64,000 bases of DNA from Nonomuraea thailandensis (GCF_024172165.1 NZ_JAMZEB010000002.1:2253501-2317500); one strand, 5' to 3'. Positions 50,437 to 60,107 are shown, numbered from the stretch's first letter. Program-made: numbers and translations. The notes: generated by a model from the sequence alone, not told the origin.

Positions 50437-51561
50437 TCCCTTCAGGTGGGCGGCGAAGGCGCTCAGGGCGGGCTCGGGGTCGGCGCGCCCGACGCCGATC
50501 CTGAACCGGTCGGCGGGCGTGTCGGTGAGCTGCGAGCGGTAGATGCTCGCGGGCAGCAGCAGCACGCCGGCCCGCTCGACCAGCTCGGTGCAGAACGCCT
50601 CGACGCCGTCGCGGCCGAGGTAGCGGGGGAAGGCCACGCAGCCGCCGTCGGGCGCCCGCCACTCGAACAGGTCGCCGAACTCGGTGAAGAACGCCTCGAA
50701 GCGGGGCAGGTTGGCGGCGATGATGCCCCGGTTGCGCTCCAGGATGCGGTCCCTGGCCTTGATCGCGATCCGGGCCAGCACCTCGCTGGGCGCGGAGTTG
50801 CAGATGGTGGTGTAGTGCTTGGCGCGTTCGAGGCGGGAGCGCAGCTCGCGGTCGCGGCAGGCGATCCAGCCGATCCGCAGGCCGGGCAGGCCGAGCGACT
50901 TGGAGGTGACGTTCAGCGACAGCGCGGTGGGCGACAGGTCGGCGGCCTGCGGCAGCGTGCGGGCGGGGTCGAGCTCCAGCCCGCGGTAGACCTCGTCGCT
51001 GAACAGGTGGATGCCGCGTTCCTCGCACATCGCGGCCAGGCGGGCGAGGTCGGCGGCGGGGATGAGCGCGCCGGTGGGGTTGTTGGGGAAGTTGACCGAC
51101 ACCACGCGGGTGCCGGGCCGGAGGGCCGCCTCGACGGCGTCGAGGTCGAGCGCCCAGCCGCGCGCGGGGTCCAGGGCGACGCCGGTGACCTCGCACAGCG
51201 ACAGGGGCACGGTCTCGGCGGCCTGGTAGTTGGGGGTGATCACGACGGCGTGGTCGCCGGGGCCGAGCAGGACCTGCATGGCGAGGTAGAGGGCCTCCTC
51301 GGCGCCGGCGAAGCAGATCACGTCGTCGGCGCCCGCCCGCTCGTACGTGCTCGCGATGGCCTGGCGCAGCTCAGGGTCGCCGTACGTCTCGGTGTAGCCG
51401 AGGGAGAGCGTCTCCCAGGCGCGGGCGTCGTCGGGATCGGCGAGGGCGAGCAGCTCGGCCATGGTCATGGTCTGGGCGTCGGAGGCGGTCAGGTGGTGGC
51501 GCGCGGTGAACTCCCAGCGGGAGAAGTAGACCTCCAGCCGGAAGTCGGGCAGTCGGCTCAT
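50431..51561 (-). CDS. PLP-dependent aminotransferase, class I/II
   Basis: A 376-residue fold-type I aminotransferase: SVNFPNNPTGAL, DEVYRGLE, and the Schiff-base Lys in NVTSKSLGLPGLRIGW. The N-terminus (FSRWEFTARHHLTASDAQTM) matches aminotransferases of the capreomycidine-synthase-like or aspartate-like subgroups that start MxxFxxExWMxxxE. The amino donor is unclear. ATG at 51561 overlaps the stop of the YheO/DauR-type regulator (ATGA), so the two form an operon. Confidence 0.9.
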   Translation of the reverse strand: MSRLPDFRLEVYFSRWEFTARHHLTASDAQTMTMAELLALADPDDARAWETLSLGYTETYGDPELRQAIASTYERAGADDVICFAGAEEALYLAMQVLLGPGDHAVVITPNYQAAETVPLSLCEVTGVALDPARGWALDLDAVEAALRPGTRVVSVNFPNNPTGALIPAADLARLAAMCEERGIHLFSDEVYRGLELDPARTLPQAADLSPTALSLNVTSKSLGLPGLRIGWIACRDRELRSRLERAKHYTTICNSAPSEVLARIAIKARDRILERNRGIIAANLPRFEAFFTEFGDLFEWRAPDGGCVAFPRYLGRDGVEAFCTELVERAGVLLLPASIYRSQLTDTPADRFRIGVGRADPEPALSAFAAHLKGL

Positions 51562-52184
51562 GGTCGGCTCCTTCTGAGGTCGGCGAGCAGCGCGTACAGG
51601 GTGGATCGGGAAATCTTCAGCGCGCCGGCGACGACGGGGACGGCGCGGCGGACGGCGAACACGCCCGCCGCGTCGAGCTCGGCCAGCACGGCGAGGCGGT
51701 CGTCGCGGGTCAGCCGCTCGGCGGCGCGCCCGTGCTCGCGGACGTAGGCGCCGACGACCTGGTGCACCCGCTCCGTCCAGTCCTGCTCGAACATGGCCTC
51801 GGGGCGCGGCGAGGTCGGCGCGGCGAACGCGGCCAGCAGCGCCGCCGCCTGATCGAGCGGGGTGCGGTCGAGGTTCACGCAGAGCACCGCCGACGGCCGG
51901 CCGCCGTCGTCGCGCAGCACGGCGCTGACCGAGGACAGCCGCCGCCCGTCGGGCAGCAGCTTCTCGTACGGGCCGTGGACGTCGTCGCCGGCGGGTTCCA
52001 GCCGGTCCAGCTCGCCGAGCATCGACGGGTCGCCGGCGGCGCGCCTGGACAGGGGGTTCCAGACGGCCAGGACGCGGTCGGTCGCGGTGTCGTGCAGCAC
52101 CACTTCGGCGTGCGGGGCCAGCAGCTTGGCGATCGCCGCGCACACCGGCGACCACATCCGCACGCGCGGGTCTGTCGGGGTCAC
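51558..52184 (-). CDS. YheO/DauR-type transcriptional regulator
   Basis: A 208-residue protein with an N-terminal YheO-like PAS domain (about 10-115: AEVVLHDTATDRVLAVWNP, VNLDRTPLD) and a C-terminal HTH_22 (about 160-205: RLAVLAELDAAGVFAVRRAV, ISRSTLYALLADLR). Characterised DauR represses D-arginine catabolism, so amino-acid sensing is plausible. GTG at 52184 is the first start; no strong ribosome site. First gene of the operon with the aminotransferase, divergent from the ArsR gene. Confidence 0.88.
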   Translation of the reverse strand: MTPTDPRVRMWSPVCAAIAKLLAPHAEVVLHDTATDRVLAVWNPLSRRAAGDPSMLGELDRLEPAGDDVHGPYEKLLPDGRRLSSVSAVLRDDGGRPSAVLCVNLDRTPLDQAAALLAAFAAPTSPRPEAMFEQDWTERVHQVVGAYVREHGRAAERLTRDDRLAVLAELDAAGVFAVRRAVPVVAGALKISRSTLYALLADLRRSRP

Positions 52185-52232
52185 GCGTCGGATCCTATGT
52201 CCAGATCGGACGTTTCATCCAATCCGGTGAAT

Positions 52233-52274
52233 CGCCAACACTTCTTCGCCAACACCTCTTCGCGAACAACTCTT
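52233..52274. repeat. 14-bp tandem repeat, three units, in the divergent promoter region
   Basis: CGCCAACACTTCTT (52233-52246), CGCCAACACCTCTT (52247-52260) and CGCGAACAACTCTT (52261-52274). They lie between the YheO/DauR gene and the ArsR gene. The second unit also forms one arm of the perfect inverted repeat described separately. Confidence 0.85.
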
Positions 52275-52288
52275 TGCGAAGAGGTGTT
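52251..52288. promoter_or_regulatory. Perfect 13-bp inverted repeat, likely ArsR operator
   Basis: AACACCTCTTCGC (52251-52263) and GCGAAGAGGTGTT (52276-52288) are exact complements separated by 12 bp, ending 19 bp before the ATG of the ArsR-type gene. Size and place fit an autoregulatory site; as RNA it could also form a stable hairpin in the leader. Confidence 0.65.
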
Positions 52289-52307
52289 TGCGGTCTAGGG
52301 TCGGGGC

Positions 52308-52880
52308 ATGAGCGAACCCGACAAGTCCGTCGTCGTCCTCGATGCGAAGGGCCTGCGGGCCCTGGCCCACCCCGTCCGCGTGCAGCTCGTGGACCTGCTC
52401 CGCAAGCACGGCCCGTCCACCGCCACCCGCCTGGCCGAGCGCCTGGGCGTCAACTCGGGAACGGCCAGCTACCACCTGCGCAGGCTCGGCGCGGCCGGGT
52501 TCGTGGAGGAGGACCTGGAGCGGGGCAACGCACGCGAGCGGTGGTGGCGCTCGGTGCACCGCAGCACCCGGCTGACCGGAGAGGAGCTGGCCGAGCGCGA
52601 GCCGGAGGCGGTGCTGGCGTACATGCAGTCCATCGCCGCCCTGTACAACCTGCGCACCCAGCAGGCGCTGAACGAGATGCAGACCATGCCCAAGGAGTGG
52701 CGCACCGTGCTGGACCTCAGCTCGTACGCGCTGCGCCTGACCCCGGAGGAGGGGCGGCGGCTGCGGGAGGAACTGGGCGAGGTGATCACCCGTTACCGGC
52801 GGGACGAGCCCGGCGCGCGGGCCCCCGAGGACGCGGCGCGGGTCTCGCTCATCACGCAGGTCCTGCCGGAGCCGGCGTGA
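52308..52880 (+). CDS. ArsR-like winged-helix regulator of an MFS exporter
   Basis: A 190-residue regulator with an N-terminal ArsR-type winged helix (about 12-85: ALAHPVRVQLVDLLRKHGPS, ATRLAERLGVNSGTASYHLR) and a helical C-terminal domain. No metal-binding cysteines are seen, so it probably senses an organic ligand. ATG at 52308; the overlapping MFS gene (GTGA) is in the same transcript. The inverted repeat upstream is its likely operator. Confidence 0.9.
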   Translation: MSEPDKSVVVLDAKGLRALAHPVRVQLVDLLRKHGPSTATRLAERLGVNSGTASYHLRRLGAAGFVEEDLERGNARERWWRSVHRSTRLTGEELAEREPEAVLAYMQSIAALYNLRTQQALNEMQTMPKEWRTVLDLSSYALRLTPEEGRRLREELGEVITRYRRDEPGARAPEDAARVSLITQVLPEPA

Positions 52881-54136
52881 GATCTCGGTCCCTGTCCGGG
52901 GTGCTGGCGGCCATCGCCGTCGCGCTGACCGGGACGCGGGTCTCGGCCATCGCGCTGCCCTGGTTCGTGTACGTGAGCACCGGGAGCGCGGCGCACACGG
53001 GGATGGTGGCGTTCGCCGAGATGGCGCCGTACGTGCTGGTCAAGGCGCTGGCCGGACCGATTCTCGACCGGATGGGACCGCGGCGCGTCTCCTGGGCCGC
53101 CGACGTGGTGAGCGCGGCGGCGGCCGGCCTCGTCGTCCTGCTGCACACGCTCGGCATGCTGCCGCTGGGCGCGCTCGTCCCGCTCGTCGCGGTGATCGGC
53201 GCGGCCCGCGGGCCGGGCGACCTGGCCAAGGAGATCATGGTCCCGGAGGCGGCCGAGCGGGGGCGGGTGCCGCTGGAGCGGGCCACCGGCCTCATGGGCG
53301 TCACCGAACGGCTGGCCCAGACGGTGGGGCCCGCGGCCGGAGGCGTGATCGTGGTGGCGCTCGGGCCGATGGCGAGCCTGGGAGTGAGCGCCGGATGTTT
53401 CGCGCTGGGCTCGCTGATCGTGGCCTGGGCGCTGCCGCGCGGCATGGGGCAGGGGGCGCCGGCCTCGGCGGAGGGGGAGCGGGAGGGGTACTGGCAGCGG
53501 TTCGGGCAGGGGCTGGCGTTCCTGCGCGGCCAGCCGTTGCTGCTCGCCCTGATCGTCGTGGTGAGCGTCACGAACCTGCTCGACGCGGCCTTCTCCCAGG
53601 TGCTCGCGCCCGTGTGGGCCAAGGAGTCCGGGCACGGTCCCGCCGTGCTCGGGCTGACCGGCAGCGTGATGGGCCTGACGGCGGTCGGCGGGAGCCTGGT
53701 CGCGGCGGCGGTGGCGCACCGGATGCGGCGGCGGCCGGTGTTCTTCGTGGCGTTCCTGCTGGCGGGGCCGCCGCGGTTCCTGATCCTGGCCGCCGACCTG
53801 CCGGTGTGGGCGATCGTGGGCCTGTTCGCGGCGAGCGGGTTCGCCGGGGGGTTCCTGAACCCGATCCTGGGAGCGATCACGTACGAGCGGGTGCCGCGCG
53901 GCCTGCTGGGGCGGGTGGGAGCGCTGCAGACCTCGCTGGCCTGGGCCGGAATTCCCCTCGGCGGCCTGCTGGCGGGGGCGGCGGTGTCGCTGGCGGGCCT
54001 GGCGCCGGTCCTGCTGGCCTGCGGCGCAGCCTACGCCCTGGCCACCGGGCTGACCGGCCTGCGCCCGGAATGGCGGGAGATGGACCGGCGCCGCGGCCGC
54101 GCCGCCGCCCCGGCGCCAGGAGAGAGTCCGGCCTAG
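52877..54136 (+). CDS. MFS exporter (EntS/MefA-like MFS_3 type)
   Basis: A 419-residue transporter with about twelve helices: GTRVSAIALPWFVY in helix 1, DRMGPRRVSWAADVVSA after helix 2, RVPRGLLGRVGALQTSLAW. This subgroup includes enterobactin and macrolide exporters. GTG at 52877 overlaps the ArsR stop. The gene ends in a CTAG shared with the convergent hydrolase: the two TAG stops lie on opposite strands in the same four bases. Confidence 0.92.
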   Translation: MRSRSLSGVLAAIAVALTGTRVSAIALPWFVYVSTGSAAHTGMVAFAEMAPYVLVKALAGPILDRMGPRRVSWAADVVSAAAAGLVVLLHTLGMLPLGALVPLVAVIGAARGPGDLAKEIMVPEAAERGRVPLERATGLMGVTERLAQTVGPAAGGVIVVALGPMASLGVSAGCFALGSLIVAWALPRGMGQGAPASAEGEREGYWQRFGQGLAFLRGQPLLLALIVVVSVTNLLDAAFSQVLAPVWAKESGHGPAVLGLTGSVMGLTAVGGSLVAAAVAHRMRRRPVFFVAFLLAGPPRFLILAADLPVWAIVGLFAASGFAGGFLNPILGAITYERVPRGLLGRVGALQTSLAWAGIPLGGLLAGAAVSLAGLAPVLLACGAAYALATGLTGLRPEWREMDRRRGRAAAPAPGESPA

Positions 54137-55623
54137 TCCTGGCGTTCTTCGGCCGGGCAGCGGGCGTCCCGCGCGGGCACGGCCGGCGAGATCAGGTACG
54201 CGTCCACGGTGGCCATGGTGCACCGGGTCATCCCGTAGACGCCGTGGCCCCAGCCCTCGTACGTGAGCAGCGTGGCCTTCGGGCCGAGCCGGCGGGCCAC
54301 GCGGGCGGACCACTCGTACGGCGTGTCAGGGTCGTGCATGGAGGTGGCCACCAGCAGCGGAGCGCTGCCCGTGTACCGCAGCCGATGCTGCGGGTTGCCG
54401 ACCTGGACCGCGCGGCCCTGGCAGATCGGCATGTCGCCCATCGGCATCGGGTTGTACCGCAGGTCGGGGGCCGCCTCGTTGGCCGCGCGCATCACCTCGG
54501 CGTACTCGCCGTAGTCGCGGAGTGAAAGGTCGAAGTCCTGGCACAGGATCGCGGTGGGGAGTTCGGCGGTCTCACCGTTCACGGGCCCGTTGCCGGGAGG
54601 GCCCGGCATGTCGTCCGGCACCGGCCCGCCGTCCAGGGCGTGGAGCACCGCGGCCTCCTGCCGCCAGGCGGGCGCCTCGTTGAGCACCACGCCCAGCCAG
54701 CGGAGGTTGTGAGCGCTCACCTGCCGACCGGCGGCGCCCGGCCAGTACAGCTCGCCGCGGTCCGCCTTCTCGACCAGCCCTCTCCACAGCGCCCGGACGT
54801 CGCGCCCGTGCAGGACGCACCCGGTGTCCCGCTCGCACCAGGCGACGAACTCGTCGAAGCTGTCCTGGACGGCGGCCGCGTCGTCCACCTGGAACGCCTT
54901 GACGTTCAGGCTGTGGTCCATGTTGCCGTCCAGCACCATGGCCCTGACCCGGTCCGGGAACAGCTCGGCGTACATCTGCTGGGCGAGCGTGCCGTAGGAG
55001 ACGCCGTAGGAGGTCAGCTTGTCCTCGCCGAGCGCGGCGCGGATGGCGTCCATGTCACGGGCCACGCTGACCGAGTCGAGGTGGTCGTACAGGGGGCCGG
55101 TGCGCTCGCGGCAGTCCGCGTGCAGCTTCTTGTCGAAGGCGATCCATCGGTCGTAGTCGGCCTGGCTGGTCATGACCGGGGCGGGCATCTCGTTGTAGAC
55201 CGAGGCCGAGCAGGTCACCGAGCCGCTGCGGGCGACGCCCCTGGGGTCGTGGCCGATGATGTCGAAGCGCCGCTGGACGTCAGCGCTGAAGCCGGCGGAC
55301 CGGAGGATGTCGTTCACGCCGGAGTTGCCGGGGCCGCCCGGGTTGGCCAGCAGGGATCCGATCCGCGCGGCGGGGTCGGTGGCCCTGCGCCGGGCGAGGG
55401 CCAGATCGACGGTGGGGCCGTCCGGCTCGGACCAGTCGACCGGCACCGTCAGTGTGCCGCACTCGACGGCCGGCTCCTCCTCGCACCGCTCCCAGACGAT
55501 GCCGCCCTCGCCGCCGGCGTCCCCGGCGTCCTTGCCGGTCGGCGCCCCGCAGGACATCGTTGCGGCCAGCAGCACCGCCAGCGCCACCCGGGTGATGGCG
55601 GGCGGAGAAGTCCTTCCTGGCAC
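54133..55623 (-). CDS. Secreted alpha/beta hydrolase, tripeptidyl aminopeptidase type
   Basis: A protein of about 496 residues of the SlpD/SlpE/TAP family that removes peptides from N-termini of secreted proteins. N-terminal signal (RVALAVLLAATMSCG) ends in a Cys compatible with a lipoprotein. Nucleophile elbow GVSYGT, oxyanion ANPGGPGNSG, acid in SMHDPDTPYEW and His in YEGWGHG; C-terminal TAP domain from about 390. GTG at 55623 chosen because GGGAG lies just upstream and the signal peptide follows; the frame is open to 55800 without support. Confidence 0.88.
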   Translation of the reverse strand: MPGRTSPPAITRVALAVLLAATMSCGAPTGKDAGDAGGEGGIVWERCEEEPAVECGTLTVPVDWSEPDGPTVDLALARRRATDPAARIGSLLANPGGPGNSGVNDILRSAGFSADVQRRFDIIGHDPRGVARSGSVTCSASVYNEMPAPVMTSQADYDRWIAFDKKLHADCRERTGPLYDHLDSVSVARDMDAIRAALGEDKLTSYGVSYGTLAQQMYAELFPDRVRAMVLDGNMDHSLNVKAFQVDDAAAVQDSFDEFVAWCERDTGCVLHGRDVRALWRGLVEKADRGELYWPGAAGRQVSAHNLRWLGVVLNEAPAWRQEAAVLHALDGGPVPDDMPGPPGNGPVNGETAELPTAILCQDFDLSLRDYGEYAEVMRAANEAAPDLRYNPMPMGDMPICQGRAVQVGNPQHRLRYTGSAPLLVATSMHDPDTPYEWSARVARRLGPKATLLTYEGWGHGVYGMTRCTMATVDAYLISPAVPARDARCPAEERQD

Positions 55624-55909
55624 CTTGCTCCCATCGTTGATCGACTTGCCGGACGGCCGGGCCCTCTTCCAGGATCCGGCAGAGGGCATCACCGTGACGT
55701 CCGGGCAGGAACAGGACATCAGGGTCGGTGGACGCCTCGTCATCCGGGGTGAGCGGAGGCGCAGGGCGCTGGTGGTGGCCGTTGACGCCCGCACGTCCAC
55801 GGGCGCGTCGAGGTCGGGTCGGCGACGTCGCGGACCTGCTCGGATCGCGCGCGACGGGCACCGCGGGATCCGGGACCGGCCAGTGGCCGGCCCCGGGCGG
55901 AGCCGCCTG

Positions 55910-57538
55910 TCAGCGGGTGGTCATGCCCTGGGCCAGGTCGGCCGCCGTCGCCTCCGGCGCGCGCAGCTCGGGCGGCCCGTAGCCGCCGCCACCGCCGGAC
56001 TCGCACCGCAGCACGTCCCCGGCCTTGACGGGCAGCGCGTTGGCCTTGAGCATCTCCCGCTCCCCATCGGTCCCCGGGTTGAGGGTGACGCGTGGCGGCG
56101 CGCCCGCGAGGCCGCCCGCCAGCCCCCACGCCGGGGTGACCGACCGCTCGAACCACAGCGACAACGACGTGTCCCCGCAGAACTCGTACTCCCGCACCAC
56201 CCCGTTCCCGCCCCGCCACCGCCCGGCCCCGCCGGTGCCGGGACGGACCTCGTAGCGGGTGACGCGGACCGGGAACAGCGTCTCCAGCACCTCGATCGGC
56301 ATGTCCCGCAGCGACCCGTTGACGTTGTTGATCAGGCAGCTCTCGCCGTCGCCGCCCTCCCAGGCGCCCCAGCCGCCGACGGTGGCCTCCTGGGAGACGT
56401 ACAGCTTGCCGGTGCGCGGGTCCGTCCCGGTGAACTGCACGATCATCGAGTCCCCGTACGAGGCCGCCGCCGCCTGGTCCGGCATCGCCCCCGCCAGGGC
56501 CTTGACCACGAGGTCGATGAGCAGCCCCAGGTGCGAGTAGTAGTACTGGCAGGCGGCCGGCGACTCGGCGGCCAGCATCGAGCCGGGCCTGGTCGTCACC
56601 GACAGCGGCCGGAACGAGCCGCCGTTCAGCGGCACCTCGCCGGAGACCAGCAGCTTGTAGCCGACCCGCACGGCCGCCACCGCCTGCGCCGCGCCGCAGT
56701 TGACCGGGCCGAGCGCCTGGTCGGCGCAGTCGGTCAGGTCCACGTGCATGCTCTCGCCCGACACCGTGACCGTCACGTTCACCGGCAGCGGCGTGGCCAG
56801 GTCGATGCCGTCGTTGTCGAGGAACCCCGACGCCCGGTACACGCCGTCGGGGACGGCCGCGATGGCCGCCCGCTCCATGCGCTCGGTCTGGGCGAAGATC
56901 TCGTCGCGGGCGGCCAGCAGGGTCTCCAGCCCCCACCGGCCGACGATCTCCTTCAGCCGCCGCTGCCCGGTCATCGCGCAGCTCACCTGGGCTCGCAGGT
57001 CGCCGAGCGTGGCGTGCGGGAAGCGGACGTTGCGGGAGATGACCTCGTGCAGGTCGCGGCAGGGCTCACCGCCCGCGTACACCTTCACCGGGCCCAGCCG
57101 CAGGCCCTCCTGGAAGATCGAGGTGGAGTCCATGGAGCCGCCCGGGTCCTTGGAGCCGACGTCCAGCCAGTGCGCCCGCGACGCGGCGAACCCGGCCAGC
57201 TCCCCGCCGGCGAAGATCGGCCCGTAGACGGTGACGTCGTTGAGGTGAGTGCCGCCGATGTAGGAGTCGTTCAGCACCCACACATCGCCCTCCTGCCAGA
57301 CCTCCCGCCCGTACAGGCGCTCGGTCTCGCGGGTGCACACCTCCAGGTTGCCCAGGAAGATCGGCAGCCCGGACGACTGGCCGAGCACGTTGTGGTCGCG
57401 GTCGAGCAGCGCGACCGCGCAGTCCTTGGCCTCGTAGATGACGGGGGTGTAGGAGCTGCGGATGAGGGTGGTGTTCATGTCCTCCGCCGCCTGCAGCAGC
57501 GCGCAGCGGATGATCTCGGTGCTGACGGGGTCGATCAC
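55910..57538 (-). CDS. Hydantoinase B / oxoprolinase beta-type subunit (HyuB)
   Basis: A 542-residue HyuB: STEIIRCALLQAAEDMNTTLIRSS, AKDCAVALLD, GDVWVLNDSYIGGTHLNDVT, GGCGSG-less C-terminal core VRPGTGGAGRWRGGNG and GGGGYGPP. With the next gene it forms an ATP-dependent hydantoinase or oxoprolinase that opens five-membered cyclic amides. GTG at 57538 overlaps the HyuA stop. No transporter or regulator lies next to it. Confidence 0.93.
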   Translation of the reverse strand: MIDPVSTEIIRCALLQAAEDMNTTLIRSSYTPVIYEAKDCAVALLDRDHNVLGQSSGLPIFLGNLEVCTRETERLYGREVWQEGDVWVLNDSYIGGTHLNDVTVYGPIFAGGELAGFAASRAHWLDVGSKDPGGSMDSTSIFQEGLRLGPVKVYAGGEPCRDLHEVISRNVRFPHATLGDLRAQVSCAMTGQRRLKEIVGRWGLETLLAARDEIFAQTERMERAAIAAVPDGVYRASGFLDNDGIDLATPLPVNVTVTVSGESMHVDLTDCADQALGPVNCGAAQAVAAVRVGYKLLVSGEVPLNGGSFRPLSVTTRPGSMLAAESPAACQYYYSHLGLLIDLVVKALAGAMPDQAAAASYGDSMIVQFTGTDPRTGKLYVSQEATVGGWGAWEGGDGESCLINNVNGSLRDMPIEVLETLFPVRVTRYEVRPGTGGAGRWRGGNGVVREYEFCGDTSLSLWFERSVTPAWGLAGGLAGAPPRVTLNPGTDGEREMLKANALPVKAGDVLRCESGGGGGYGPPELRAPEATAADLAQGMTTR

Positions 57539-59586
57539 GTGTTCACTTTCAGGATGAGGAAGCCGTTGTCATCCACCGTGGCCACGCAGCCGGGCGGGAT
57601 GACCGTGGTCGCGGTCTCCTCCACCACGATCGCGGGCCCGGCCAGCTCGCCGTCCAGGCCGGCGCGGCGCAGCACGGGGGTGCGGTGCACCGCGCCGTCG
57701 AAGATCACATCCCGTACGTCGGGAGCCTCCTGCCCGGAGGCGGCGACGGCCGGCGCGGCGGTGCGCGGGAACGAGCCGAACCCGGTGCTGCGCAGCATGA
57801 CGAACTCCACCGGCGCCTCGGGCGTGGCGTGCCCGTACCGCGCGGTGTGCGCCTCGGCGTAGCGGGCCGCGATCTCCGCCAGGAACTCCGGCTCGGCCGG
57901 CTCGGCGGCGTCGCGCAGCGGGATGGTGAGCGTGTAGTCCTGGCCCTCGTAGCGCATGTCCACGGCGTGCTCCACCCGCCGCCGCTCCTCCGGGACGCCC
58001 TGCCCGGCGAGCGCGTCGAGCGCATCCCGCTCCAAAGCCACGAGATTTCCGGACATGTCGGGGCCGTCGAGGGTGTCCTGCGGCCGGAAGTACGGATGCG
58101 TCAGATCCCTGCGCACCTCCGCCTCCAGCATGCCCCACGCCGAGAACGCCCCCGGGAAGCGCGGCACCACCACCTCGGAGATCCCCAGCTCGCGCGCGAT
58201 GAACGCCGCGTGCATCGCCCCCGCGCCGCCGAACGCCACCAGCGCGAACTCCCGCGGCTCCACCCCGTGCTCCACGGTCAGCGTGCGGATCGCCTGCGCC
58301 ATCTTGGCGTTGGCCACGTCGCAGATGCCCTCGGCCAGCGTCAGCGGATCGATCCGCAGCTCCCCGGCCAGCTCCGCGACCGCGATCCCGGCGGCCTCCA
58401 CGTCCAGCGTCATCAGCCCGCCCGCGAACCACGCCGGATCCACCCGCCCGAGCACCACGTTCGCGTCGGTGACGGTCGGCCGCGCGCCGCCCCTGCCGTA
58501 GCAGGCGGGCCCCGGCACCGCACCGGCCGACTCGGGGCCCACGCGCAGCGCGCCCGCCTCCGCGTAGGCGAGGGAGCCGCCGCCCGCGCCGATCGTGTGC
58601 AGGTTCACGATCGGCATCAGCACCGGGTAGCCCTCGACGCGGGCCTCGCTGTTGACGTCCGGCCGCCCGTCCACGACCAGCGACACGTCGAACGAGGTGC
58701 CGCCCATGTCCACGCAGATGACGTTGCGCCGGCGCGCCGCACCGGCGCCGGGCCCGCGCCCGAGCAGCCGGGAGGCGGCCACCCCGCCCATCGTCCCGCC
58801 GACCGGGCCCGACAGCAGCGTCTGCAGCGGGCGCCGCATCGCGTACGAGGCGTTGACCAGCCCGCCCGACGACTGCATCACGTGCACCGGCACGGCCAGC
58901 CCGCGCTCGGCGAAGCGCCGCTCGATCCCGGCCAGGTACCGGCGCACCACCGGCCCGGTGTACGCCTCCAGCACCGCCGACGAGGTGCGCTCGTACTCGC
59001 GCCACTCCCGCGCCACCTCGTGCGAGAGCACCACCAGCACGTCGTCGCCCAGCTCGGCCCGCAGGATCTCGCCCGCCCTGACCTCGTGCGCCGGGTCGAC
59101 GTAGGAGAACAGCAGGCACACCGCCACCGCGTCGAACCCCTCGGCCCGCGCCCGCCTCGCCGCCGCCAGCACCGACTCCTCGTCCAGCGGCGCCAGCTCG
59201 CGGCCCCGGTAGTCGAGCCGGCCGCCCGCCTCCATGACGTCCTGGCGCGGCACCAGCGGCGCCGGCTTGCGGTAACGCAGGTCGAACATGCGGTCCCGGT
59301 TGCCCCTGGCGATCTGGTAGACGTCCCGGCCGCCCTGGCTCGCCAGCAGCAGCACGCGGGCGCCCTTGCGCTCCAGCAGCGCGTTGAGCCCCTGGGTGGT
59401 GCCGTGCACGAAGAACGAGATGCCCGCGGGGTCGTCGACGACCCGGCCGAGCGCGGCGAAGACGCCCTCGGCCAGATCGCCCGGCGTGGTGGGCGCCTTC
59501 GAGGCCGTGACGGCACCCGACCGCTCGTCGTAGCAGACGACGTCGGTGAAGGTGCCGCCGATGTCCATGGCGACGCGATAGCTCAT
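57535..59586 (-). CDS. Hydantoinase A / oxoprolinase alpha-type subunit (HyuA)
   Basis: A 683-residue ASKHA-fold ATPase with DIGGTFTDVVCYD, FVHGTTQGLNALLERKGA, VLSHEVAREWREYERTS, VDMGGTSFDVSLV and FGGAGAMHAAFIA. Full length for the family. ATG at 59586. This is a second hydantoinase locus besides the shorter HyuA-like gene at 45412, and unlike it appears complete. Confidence 0.94.
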   Translation of the reverse strand: MSYRVAMDIGGTFTDVVCYDERSGAVTASKAPTTPGDLAEGVFAALGRVVDDPAGISFFVHGTTQGLNALLERKGARVLLLASQGGRDVYQIARGNRDRMFDLRYRKPAPLVPRQDVMEAGGRLDYRGRELAPLDEESVLAAARRARAEGFDAVAVCLLFSYVDPAHEVRAGEILRAELGDDVLVVLSHEVAREWREYERTSSAVLEAYTGPVVRRYLAGIERRFAERGLAVPVHVMQSSGGLVNASYAMRRPLQTLLSGPVGGTMGGVAASRLLGRGPGAGAARRRNVICVDMGGTSFDVSLVVDGRPDVNSEARVEGYPVLMPIVNLHTIGAGGGSLAYAEAGALRVGPESAGAVPGPACYGRGGARPTVTDANVVLGRVDPAWFAGGLMTLDVEAAGIAVAELAGELRIDPLTLAEGICDVANAKMAQAIRTLTVEHGVEPREFALVAFGGAGAMHAAFIARELGISEVVVPRFPGAFSAWGMLEAEVRRDLTHPYFRPQDTLDGPDMSGNLVALERDALDALAGQGVPEERRRVEHAVDMRYEGQDYTLTIPLRDAAEPAEPEFLAEIAARYAEAHTARYGHATPEAPVEFVMLRSTGFGSFPRTAAPAVAASGQEAPDVRDVIFDGAVHRTPVLRRAGLDGELAGPAIVVEETATTVIPPGCVATVDDNGFLILKVNT

Positions 59587-59670
59587 GCCGTGAACCGTAC
59601 GAGGAGCAGCCGCCCGCCGCGGTGTGCGGGGCGCACATCCCGGAGCGGACGGCAGTGCACGGCGCAGGGG

Positions 59671-60027
59671 TCAGCCGACCCGGTTGCCGTCCCCGGTGAC
59701 GATCATGCCGCTGTCGTGGCTCCCCAGCACCACCCGGGAGAGCATCGCGGCCACCTCCCGCCGCAACAGCGGGTCCGACCGGAACTCCTCGATGATCGCG
59801 CCCCGCAACGCGGCCCGGCCGGACTCGTCGTCGGGCTTGGCGCCGGCCACCCGGCCGATCACCTGGTGGGCCCGCGCGTCTCCCCGTCCGAAGACCCGCT
59901 GCAGGATGCGCGAGCCGCGGGCCACCTCGGTGTCCGCGGCCAGCTCGCTGGTCTTGGCCAGCACGCCGGTGCCGTAGGCGTCGATCGCCGCCGTGACGAA
60001 GGGCATGACGTCGTCCGCAGTGTCCAT
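59671..60027 (-). CDS. Hypothetical protein, 118 residues
   Basis: A short, mostly helical, soluble protein (VMPFVTAAIDAYGTGVLAKT, RREVAAMLSRVVLG). It resembles in style the many actinomycete proteins that begin with an AIDAYG- or GAAKG-type helix and contain a charged middle, but I cannot name a family. ATG at 60027 has GGGAGG upstream. It is divergent from the yigZ-type gene, with a near-palindrome (60037-60052, CCATAGG..CCTTATGG-like) between them. Confidence 0.7.
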   Translation of the reverse strand: MDTADDVMPFVTAAIDAYGTGVLAKTSELAADTEVARGSRILQRVFGRGDARAHQVIGRVAGAKPDDESGRAALRGAIIEEFRSDPLLRREVAAMLSRVVLGSHDSGMIVTGDGNRVG

Positions 60028-60107
60028 GAGACCCTCCCATAGGTCCTTATGGAATGACGAGATCGTAGCTCTCTCAGCTCCTGCGGCGAGGGCATACCCT
60101 TGCGACT

